The notes under the pieces are model-generated. The model had not been told where the DNA came from, did not search any database, and worked only from the letters and a program-made list of their open reading frames with translations. DNA of 47,085 bases from NCBI GenBank assembly GCA_025656505.1, contig JAHXHR010000001.1, forward strand, positions 33,862 to 80,946. The letters are read 5' to 3'. Positions 33,708 to 40,716 of this stretch are shown here, piece after piece (position 1 is the stretch's first letter; each line of letters begins with the position of its first letter). The DNA is from Candidatus Thiodiazotropha sp. (ex Epidulcina cf. delphinae) (lineage in GTDB: Bacteria; Pseudomonadota; Gammaproteobacteria; Chromatiales; Chromatiaceae). Position numbers and translations under genes: made by a program.

Positions 33708-34699
33708 CAATAAGCCCCGATGGTTCGAGAAACGACGACGACATCCTTCTCACTCTTATGCAACAGGCTGATCAGCCTTTGGCTGCTGTTTTCCATACGT
33801 ACGACCGTCTCTAACTGAAAAAAATGGCTGTCTACCGAGAGCAATGGCTCTATCTCCTCGGATTCTACTGCATTTTCATCCAAAATGTCGTTCAGTTTAG
33901 TGAGAAATGTTTGGGTCTCTGTGAACGGGTTCTCTTCCCGTTCGCTCAGCAATAGTTCCGCATCCGCTTCATCGAGTCCGTCGAACAGGGCCTGCAGGAG
34001 CAATTTATCCGCTGTGTTGACATTGATGGCGCTCCTTTCCGGCAGCGCGGTGATGTAGGGGGCGAGCTTTTCAAACACCTCTTGATCCACCCCTTTGATC
34101 AACCTGAGTTCAGTCGGACTCGCCATCCGGCCGTTGGCGGTGCGATAGGGAGGATCAAGGCTGAGATACTCCATGTCTTCCGCGCCGTTCGGGAATAGGG
34201 CGTTGACATTCTCATCCAGCCAGTCCGCAGTCGCCTGGGTGATCGACTCCGGCAGTTCAAGGAGTCTCAGCAGGCGTTGGAAGATGGTCAGCGCTGAAGC
34301 GGCCAGTTTTTTGTCCTCGTCCTTCGCTTCCTTCTCCAGGTAGAGGTTATTGAGGTTGAATCTGGCTTGCAGATCGGTGGTGACGGCCCGCACCTCACCC
34401 CCCTCAAGCGGCGTGGGGGGAAGCTCCTGAGCCCAGTCTTCATCCAGACCGTCATAGTCCTCCTTTTTCTTTCTGTTTTTCAGATCCCGGATCAGCATGC
34501 CGCGAGACCATGCCTCGCTGCCCAGGGTGTAGAAATAGCCCTGATCGGCGGTCTGGATGTTGCCCGTCCTGCGAATGCTGAGTTGCAGATCGTGGGTCAT
34601 GGCCACGGCTGCGATGGAGGCCATGGAGACGATTATTATCGCGGTGAGGAGGGCCACGCCCTGCTCATGTGTGCGGGGTTTCACGCGGTTCGACGGCAT
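33707..34699 (-). CDS. gspK: Type II secretion minor pseudopilin GspK
   Basis: 330 residues. The prepilin leader ends at HEQGVALLTAIIIVSMASIAA (Gly before Val-Ala-Leu-Leu; GspK lacks the Glu+5 of other pseudopilins, as expected). The large globular domain contains LQARFNLNNLYLEKEAKDEDK, the conserved DWLDENVNALFPNGAED and YRTANGRMASPTELRLIKGVD, and SAINVNTADKLLLQALFDGLDEADAELLL, a SAM-like helix-hairpin-helix. It caps the pseudopilus tip with GspI and GspJ. Confidence 0.95.
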   Translation of the reverse strand: MPSNRVKPRTHEQGVALLTAIIIVSMASIAAVAMTHDLQLSIRRTGNIQTADQGYFYTLGSEAWSRGMLIRDLKNRKKKEDYDGLDEDWAQELPPTPLEGGEVRAVTTDLQARFNLNNLYLEKEAKDEDKKLAASALTIFQRLLRLLELPESITQATADWLDENVNALFPNGAEDMEYLSLDPPYRTANGRMASPTELRLIKGVDQEVFEKLAPYITALPERSAINVNTADKLLLQALFDGLDEADAELLLSEREENPFTETQTFLTKLNDILDENAVESEEIEPLLSVDSHFFQLETVVRMENSSQRLISLLHKSEKDVVVVSRTIGAY

Positions 34700-34705
34700 A
34701 TGATC

Positions 34706-35365
34706 CTACCTTTTTACGGCGGTGTCCGGTTGTGACGCACGAAACAGACGGCGTATCGTGCCCCAGTCCTTGAGTTCCATGATTAATTCGACGGCGATGG
34801 GCAACCCAGGGGGTTGATCTGATTCTGCGCCGCGTCGGTCAAGTGGCCATTCGGTCTGTTTTTTCATCTTCTCATCGTAAAAGAAAAGCTCTACGGAGGA
34901 GATCTCATCGATCAGCTTCTGCCTGTTCGGTTTACTCTCCTGAGCCCTGTCCAGGGTAGGCCAGGTGAGTCGATAGAGATTGTTTTCCTCGTATTGATAG
35001 CCCACCCGCTGCAAGCTGCTGCGTGACAGTTTCATAGGGTTGGGGTAGCCGCCGCGGGTCATTTGCAGCATGATTCCGCTAAAGCCGCCGCTCATGAAGG
35101 CGGGCTCCTCATCACCGTGTTCGTTGCGAATCGGCCGGTTCACCGCCTGTTCGATGTCCCTCTGTATGAGATTGAGGCCCAATTGGAGTTTAGACATCCT
35201 TCGATTGTAGAGACTGGTTTGATGTTCGGTGTCGAGCACCACCTTGAGACCGGCGTAGACGAAGGTCACAAGGATGGCGAAGATGGTGATCGCAATCAGC
35301 AGCTCCAGTAGAGTAAACCCGCAGAGCGGCCGGCTGATGGCGGTATGAGGAAGAGGGTGCGCCAT
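34706..35365 (-). CDS. gspJ: Type II secretion minor pseudopilin GspJ
   Basis: 219 residues with a class III leader (RPLCG|FTLLELLIAITIFAILVTFVYAG), Glu+5 present. The globular part has QLGLNLIQRDIEQAVNRPIRNEHGDEEPAFMSG and RVGYQYEENNLYRLTWPTLDRA, which are typical of GspJ. It forms the tip complex with GspI and GspK. The spacing to gspI is three bases and to gspK six. Confidence 0.94.
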   Translation of the reverse strand: MAHPLPHTAISRPLCGFTLLELLIAITIFAILVTFVYAGLKVVLDTEHQTSLYNRRMSKLQLGLNLIQRDIEQAVNRPIRNEHGDEEPAFMSGGFSGIMLQMTRGGYPNPMKLSRSSLQRVGYQYEENNLYRLTWPTLDRAQESKPNRQKLIDEISSVELFFYDEKMKKQTEWPLDRRGAESDQPPGLPIAVELIMELKDWGTIRRLFRASQPDTAVKR

Positions 35366-35368
35366 GGA

Positions 35369-35812
35369 CTAGATCGGTTGTGACAGGAAACTTACGAGGC
35401 GGGTGACGGTTTGTTCACTTCCTCGCTCACGGTAGATGGCGATTTCAACCTGTCTGACCCGATCATCCGGTGTTTTGGCGATGGTTCTGACCCAGTGCCA
35501 TTTGTGCAGTCCCATCTCCGCCTCCCCCTGCTGCTTGCCTGTGGGCGGCCACTGGTTTCTGATGAGCAGTTCGGTCATCTGGTTCATGGCCACCCAATGC
35601 GCCAGGGTCTTGTCTCTCAAATAGGCCACATTCACGGATTGGTTGGCGGATACGGTGATGATAGAGGCGAAAGCGATGGTGAGAATGGCCAAGGTGATGA
35701 GAATCTCCAACAGGGTGAACCCCCGGCATCGCTTCATCTGACCCGGTGCGACGGGGATCGGAGAGGTTTTAATAGGGTGAAACATGGTCGAGGGAGAGTT
35801 CGCCGATATCAT
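35369..35812 (-). CDS. gspI: Type II secretion minor pseudopilin GspI
   Basis: 147 residues if ATG 35812 is used; ATG 35785 (MFHPIKTS) would shorten the leader by nine residues and keep a smaller overlap with gspH, and neither has a strong ribosome-binding site. The leader KRCRG|FTLLEILITLAILTIAFASI has Glu+5. The conserved LRDKTLAHWVAMNQMTELLIRNQWP of GspI follows. Minor pseudopilin that starts the tip complex. Confidence 0.92.
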   Translation of the reverse strand: MISANSPSTMFHPIKTSPIPVAPGQMKRCRGFTLLEILITLAILTIAFASIITVSANQSVNVAYLRDKTLAHWVAMNQMTELLIRNQWPPTGKQQGEAEMGLHKWHWVRTIAKTPDDRVRQVEIAIYRERGSEQTVTRLVSFLSQPI

Positions 35813-36359
35813 TGCCTGACAGCCTATAGTAACTTTCGCTCTGATCGGAACTGATCTTCAATTCAAACGGCGTCATTTCGCCGCTGCTCAATAGGATGAT
35901 TTCCGGGGTTCTCTTCTCCTCATCGTCGTCTCCCCGGTAGTCGGTTTCAATGCTCAGTTCGACGCCTTCCGGCAGCGTTCGCAGGCGGAACAGGTTGTCG
36001 GTCATTGCCTGCCAATCGCCCTCCGCCTGGTTGAGAAATCCGTAGCTCTCCTCGGTGATATCCACACCGATCAGGGTGGAACTCAACAGCGCCTCTTCCC
36101 CGGCCAGCCCGATCAGGCCGGAGAGGCGTTGCGCTTCTGTTTTTAGCTGTTCTTCCGGTGAGTTACGTCCAAGGGAGAGTGCGACATAGTTGATCAGTAT
36201 GCCGATGATGACCACCACCACCATGATCTCTATGAGGGTGAATCCGAATCCCCGCAACCTTCGAAGAGAAGGTGGCATGCGGGTGATCCCGGCGGTTTTC
36301 GTTTTCACTGCTGAGCGGCGATGCGTCGGTGAAACAGGGTGCGGGGAAGAAGCGCTCAC
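35769..36359 (-). CDS. gspH: Type II secretion minor pseudopilin GspH
   Basis: 196 residues from a GTG at 36359 overlapping the gspG stop (GTGA); ATG 36278 (MPPSLRRLRGFG) is an alternative that would give a more usual short leader. The cleavage region is RGFG|FTLIEIMVVVVIIGILINYVALSLG with Glu+5. The sequence TEAQRLSGLIGLAGEEALLSSTLIGVDITEESYGFL and DDEEKRTPEIILLSSGEMTPFELKIS is GspH-like. It overlaps gspI by 44 bases. Confidence 0.9.
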   Translation of the reverse strand: MSASSPHPVSPTHRRSAVKTKTAGITRMPPSLRRLRGFGFTLIEIMVVVVIIGILINYVALSLGRNSPEEQLKTEAQRLSGLIGLAGEEALLSSTLIGVDITEESYGFLNQAEGDWQAMTDNLFRLRTLPEGVELSIETDYRGDDDEEKRTPEIILLSSGEMTPFELKISSDQSESYYRLSGNDIGELSLDHVSPY

Positions 36360-36841
36360 TCCAGATTCCAGTTTCCGATGTCATCCTCGGTCGCTTGTAG
36401 GTCGAGACCGGCGGAGTAGATGTCGATCGACCCGTGAGAACCGGGATTGAGGAAAAGATAGGGATTTCCCCAGGGATCGACGGGCAATCGATCCAGATAG
36501 CCGCCCTCTTTCCAGTTGCGCGGCTCCGGAGAATCGGTGGGCGCCGTAACCAGGGCTTCAAGTCCCTGGTCCGTGGTGGGGTAGAGCATATTGTCCAGGC
36601 GGTAGAGATTGAGCGTCGCCTCCAGCGCTCGGATATCGCTTTTTGCCTTGGTGATGCGGGCCTGCTCGGGCCTGTCCATGATTTTCGGCACCACGATGGC
36701 AGCCAGTATGCTCAGAATCACCACCACGACCATCACTTCAATAAGAGTGAAGCCATTGAATTTTTTGAATAATTTCCTGGGTCTTGGCGGTTCCTGTAGT
36801 AGCCGGGTGGAGGATTGAGGGGTTGCTGCATTGATGGTCAT
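36356..36841 (-). CDS. gspG: Type II secretion major pseudopilin GspG
   Basis: 161 residues, first gene of the operon. Leader ..KKFNG|FTLIEVMVVVVILSILAAIVVPKIM with Glu+5; then the GspG signature ARITKAKSDIRALEATLNLYRLDNMLYPTTDQGLEALV and WKEGGYLDRLPVDPWGNPYLFLNPG, with the calcium-binding loop region near GLDLQATEDDIGNWNLE at the end. AAAGG precedes ATG 36841. It builds the pseudopilus shaft. The N-terminal leader, about 30 residues, is longer than the usual 6-10. Confidence 0.96.
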   Translation of the reverse strand: MTINAATPQSSTRLLQEPPRPRKLFKKFNGFTLIEVMVVVVILSILAAIVVPKIMDRPEQARITKAKSDIRALEATLNLYRLDNMLYPTTDQGLEALVTAPTDSPEPRNWKEGGYLDRLPVDPWGNPYLFLNPGSHGSIDIYSAGLDLQATEDDIGNWNLE

Positions 36842-37174
36842 AACTTGGAACCTTTAAAGTTTCGTCCGTTCAGATAGTGTCGAGAGGCCATTATCGGGGG
36901 AATGCGGGACGGAATCCAGATCTCCTACGCGAATTCAAGCCAATGGGGTGATTCGCTTCACCTTCCCTTATAGTATATCCGTCGAATGCATGCCGTTTTC
37001 CAGGCCGTCATCGCTAACTCAAATCGAATAAGAAACGATGGCGCCCAATGCATGTTGTCGATTGGCGTTCCGTCACCGGCCGGCAGGATGGCGGCGTCTG
37101 GGGTAGTGAGTCTATAAAAGCCTGTAAAAAGTTCATTGTTTTTCCTGGCGAATTCAACATAGAGGGTCAACTGC
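36842..37174. promoter_or_regulatory. Divergent spacer between gsp operon and prsK
   Basis: No protein gene is supported in these 333 bases. It must carry the promoters of the leftward gsp operon and the rightward prsK gene. TATAGTATA at about 36970 and TATAAA at about 37112 are weak candidate boxes; I see no clear sigma-54 -24/-12 pair. AGAGGG (37161-37166) is the prsK ribosome-binding site. Confidence 0.5.
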
Positions 37175-39283
37175 TTGAGTATCGGCATCGTCGGTTACGC
37201 CTTTTCCGCCTCGCTTTTCCTGCTCTTCAGTGTGCTGTTGCTGACGAGTTGGCGTGGCCGCATAGAGGGGACCTTTCTACTCATAGCCTCCGTGACATCG
37301 GCTTGTTGGGCGCTGACCGCCGTGGCGTTCCAGGTGCAGGAATCGGCCCTGACCGTCTCGACCTATCAGTTGTTCGAAATCGCCAAGAACCTGGCCTGGT
37401 TCGGTTTTCTGTTTCGGCTGTTAAAGACGCTCAAGGAGGCCGCCGGTAGCGCCAGTGGGGCGATGGTGTATGCCCCCTCGGCCATATTTACCGTTTCTGC
37501 GGTGTTGATCGGGGTGGAACTGCTGGCGCAGTCTTTTCCGATCGTGAGATCCTGGGGCGGCACGGCAAGCCTGCAGTTGGTGGGACATCTCGGTTTCGCA
37601 TTGGCGGGCCTGGTTTTGATTGAACAACTCTTTCGCAGTACGCGGCCGGAGATGCGTTGGGCCGTCAAGTACCTCTATTTCGGCATGGGCACGCTATTTG
37701 TCTACGATCTGTTCCTCTATGCGGATGCCCTCATGTTCAAACAAGTGGATACGACACTCTGGCAGGCGAGGGGGTTTACCAGCGCCCTGGTGGTGCCGTT
37801 TGTGGCAATCGCCGCCACCAGAAACCCCAGTTGGTCAGTGCGTGTCTTTGTCTCGAGGCAGGTGGTGTTTCACGCAACTACGCTGCTTTTCGCTGGCGCC
37901 TACCTGGTATTAATGGCGGCCGTCGGTTATTACATTCGGTTTTACGGCGGAACCTGGGGTAAGGCGACGCAGATTGTATTTGTCTTCGCCGGAGTGTGCT
38001 TTCTCGCCGCTACGCTATTTTCGGGAACACTGCGTGGAAAATTAAAAGTTTTTGTTAATAAGCACTTTTTTAGCTACAAATATGATTGGCGTGATGAATG
38101 GCTGCGGGTGGTGCAGACACTCTCCGATGGACGGGGTGGGGATGAAATCAGAACCCGGGTTATTCAATCCATCTCCGATTCAGTCGATGCCGGGGGAGGG
38201 TATCTGTGGATGCAGGACAACAATGGCCGCTATCAATGCACCAGCCGGTGGCAGGCGCCCGGGTTGAATCTCGCGATAGACGTAAAAGAGGAATTGATCA
38301 CCTATTTTACCCGCAGCGACTGGATCATAGATCTCGATGAATGGGCTTCACTTCCAGGGCGATATGACAATCTGGAAATAGGCGAGCAACTGATCGGGGT
38401 CGAGGATGCCTGGTTGATTGTGCCTATCAAGCATCACGAGATCCTGATCGGCTTTGTATTACTGATAAGGCCCCAGTCATTCCGCTCGATCAACTGGGAG
38501 GATAGGGATCTGATCAAGGCCGCGGCAAAACAGGCGGGCAGTTATCTAGTCTTACTGCAAACCTCTGAGGCGCTGAATCAAGCCAATCAGTTTGAGGCAT
38601 TCAACAGACTTTCCGCATTCGTCGTGCATGACCTGAAAAACCTGATAGCGCAGTTGGAACTGGTGGCGAAAAACGCGGAGAGACACAGGAACAATCCGGC
38701 ATTTATGGATGATGCGGTCAAAACCATTGGTAATGCAGTGAACAAAATGGGACGATTGTTGGCGCAGTTGAGGCAGGGAAGGTTTGAATCATCCAAGACA
38801 GAGCAGTTCTTTATCGAGGAGTCTGTCGCACAAGCGGTCAATGAACTCTATGGATATTCACCGAAACCCAACCTGACGATCAATGATGACTTTCTGAAAA
38901 TTATCGCGGATAAGGATCGATTCACCGCGGTCATGATCCATATGATAAAAAACGCCCAGGAAGCATCACAGGCGAATGGCCGGGTCAGTGTGTCGGTGGA
39001 CAGGATCGAAGACAATGCAAAAATCACTATTGAAGACAACGGTGCGGGAATGGATGAGGCGTTTATCAAGGAAAAGCTGTTTCGCCCGTTCCAAACCACT
39101 AAAGGCAATGCAGGAATGGGAATAGGGGTCTACGAGACGAGGGAATACGTCAGCTCGTTAAAGGGCAGTCTGACCGTGGAGAGCGAGCGAGATGTAGGAA
39201 CCCGGTTTACGATTTCGATACCGCTGATTCCATCCGCTGAATCGACAGGCCATCACTCTGCAACGGCTGAGGCAAAATTGTGA
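37175..39283 (+). CDS. prsK: PrsK-like membrane histidine kinase of the exosortase (PEP-CTERM) system
   Basis: 702 residues from a TTG at 37175 with AGAGGG before it. About eight hydrophobic helices fill the first ~290 residues (starting SIGIVGYAFSASLFLLFSVLL), then a GAF-like region (about 310-450), the phospho-acceptor H485 in FVVHDLKNLIAQLELVAKNAERH and an ATPase domain with NAQEAS, EDNGAGMD and GMGIGVYETREY. This order is diagnostic of PrsK, the kinase encoded with PEP-CTERM/XrtA-associated exopolysaccharide genes. It overlaps prsR by GTGA. Confidence 0.9.
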   Translation: MSIGIVGYAFSASLFLLFSVLLLTSWRGRIEGTFLLIASVTSACWALTAVAFQVQESALTVSTYQLFEIAKNLAWFGFLFRLLKTLKEAAGSASGAMVYAPSAIFTVSAVLIGVELLAQSFPIVRSWGGTASLQLVGHLGFALAGLVLIEQLFRSTRPEMRWAVKYLYFGMGTLFVYDLFLYADALMFKQVDTTLWQARGFTSALVVPFVAIAATRNPSWSVRVFVSRQVVFHATTLLFAGAYLVLMAAVGYYIRFYGGTWGKATQIVFVFAGVCFLAATLFSGTLRGKLKVFVNKHFFSYKYDWRDEWLRVVQTLSDGRGGDEIRTRVIQSISDSVDAGGGYLWMQDNNGRYQCTSRWQAPGLNLAIDVKEELITYFTRSDWIIDLDEWASLPGRYDNLEIGEQLIGVEDAWLIVPIKHHEILIGFVLLIRPQSFRSINWEDRDLIKAAAKQAGSYLVLLQTSEALNQANQFEAFNRLSAFVVHDLKNLIAQLELVAKNAERHRNNPAFMDDAVKTIGNAVNKMGRLLAQLRQGRFESSKTEQFFIEESVAQAVNELYGYSPKPNLTINDDFLKIIADKDRFTAVMIHMIKNAQEASQANGRVSVSVDRIEDNAKITIEDNGAGMDEAFIKEKLFRPFQTTKGNAGMGIGVYETREYVSSLKGSLTVESERDVGTRFTISIPLIPSAESTGHHSATAEAKL

Positions 39284-40641
39284 GTAAAGGTGCTAATCAA
39301 CTGAAACCACTGATTATCGTTGAAGATGACCCAGGTCTTCAGAGTCAGCTCAAATGGAGTTTTGACGGCTATGAAACACACATCGCCGGCGACAGGGTGA
39401 GCGCCGTCAATCTGTTGAGAAAAACCTCGGCGCCGGTAGTGACATTGGATCTTGGATTGCCCCCTGATCCGACGAATGTCAGCGAGGGATTTGCCACCCT
39501 GCAGGCAATCCTGAACCTGATTCCGCAGACGAAGGTTATTGTCGTGACGGGCAATGACGACCGGGAAAATGCGTTGAAAGCCATCGAATTGGGCGCCTAT
39601 GATTTTTATCAAAAACCTATTGATCCCGATGTGCTTCGAGTAATTATCGAACGCGCCTTTCATGTGCATGGACTGGAAGAGGAAAATCGCGGATTGAGTA
39701 AAGTCCAGCGCAACTCCCCATTGGACGGGGTGGTTGCGAACAGTCCCGAAATGCTGGAAGTTTGCCGAGTGATTGAAAAAATCAGTCCGACCAACATCAC
39801 CGCCCTGCTGCTGGGAGAGAGTGGAACGGGAAAGGAGGTCCTGGCGCGGGCGATACATGGATTGAGCGAGCGGAAAGATCAGAGATTCGCTGCCATCAAT
39901 TGTGCGTCAATCCCGGAAAACCTCCTCGAGAGCGAACTTTACGGCTATGAGAAAGGCGCGTTCACCGGGGCTGCGAAAAGGACCATCGGCAAGATAGAAA
40001 GCGCCAATGGGGGAACCCTGTTCCTTGATGAAATCGGCGACATGCCGATTGGATTGCAGGCGAAAATGCTACGATTCCTGCAGGAGAGGGTTATCGAGAG
40101 GATTGGCGGTAGAGAAGAGATCCCGGTTGATATAAGAGTGGTGTGCGCCACCAACCAGGATTTGCAGGAGAAGATCGAAGATGGGGGGTTCCGTGAGGAT
40201 CTCTACTATCGGATCAGTGAAATCATTATCAATATACCTCCTCTGAGGGAGCGTGCCGGTGATGCAGTGCTGTTGGCCTGGTCGTTTCTGACGAACTATG
40301 CGAAACAGGGTTCATTCAGGGTTACGGGTTTTACCAAGGAGGCGTTAACCGCTATAGAGGAGTATCGCTGGCCGGGAAACGTGCGTGAATTGGAGAATAG
40401 AATTAAACGCTCGATTGTTATGGCGGATGATCAGATGATCACCCAAGAAGAGCTTCAGTTAAATCAGGACAGCGGAGAGACCATGCCTATCAATTTGAGA
40501 GAAGTCAGGGAGCAGGCAGAGGCGAGGGCCGTCATCAGGGCAATGAGTTATGTGGGAGGGAATGTTTCCAAGGCTGCTGATTTATTGGGAGTGAGCAGAC
40601 CGACTTTGTACGATCTCGTCAATAAATACGGCCTGAAATAG
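39280..40641 (+). CDS. prsR: PrsR-like sigma-54-dependent response regulator
   Basis: 453 residues from a GTG overlapping the prsK stop. Receiver domain with phospho-acceptor D57 (VVTLDLGLPPD) and YQKPID Lys; AAA+ domain with Walker A LLGESGTGKEV (about 178), GAFTGA (about 226, the sigma-54 contact) and Walker B GGTLFLDEIGD; C-terminal Fis-type helix-turn-helix (GGNVSKAADLLGVSRPTLYDLVNKYG). It should activate sigma-54 promoters when phosphorylated by PrsK. Its known targets in related systems are PEP-CTERM protein genes, none of which are seen here. Confidence 0.93.
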   Translation: MSKGANQLKPLIIVEDDPGLQSQLKWSFDGYETHIAGDRVSAVNLLRKTSAPVVTLDLGLPPDPTNVSEGFATLQAILNLIPQTKVIVVTGNDDRENALKAIELGAYDFYQKPIDPDVLRVIIERAFHVHGLEEENRGLSKVQRNSPLDGVVANSPEMLEVCRVIEKISPTNITALLLGESGTGKEVLARAIHGLSERKDQRFAAINCASIPENLLESELYGYEKGAFTGAAKRTIGKIESANGGTLFLDEIGDMPIGLQAKMLRFLQERVIERIGGREEIPVDIRVVCATNQDLQEKIEDGGFREDLYYRISEIIINIPPLRERAGDAVLLAWSFLTNYAKQGSFRVTGFTKEALTAIEEYRWPGNVRELENRIKRSIVMADDQMITQEELQLNQDSGETMPINLREVREQAEARAVIRAMSYVGGNVSKAADLLGVSRPTLYDLVNKYGLK

Positions 40642-40716
40642 TGGTTTACAGGATGTTCGGTATCACGTGATTTTCGGCAATCGGCCACAACAGTACTCGG
40701 ATTGGTGACTCAGAAA

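Noticed and set aside
36958..37188. Minus-strand ORF of 76 codons in the gsp-prsK spacer
   Set aside because: It overlaps the prsK ribosome-binding site and start, has no ribosome-binding site itself and no recognisable pattern.
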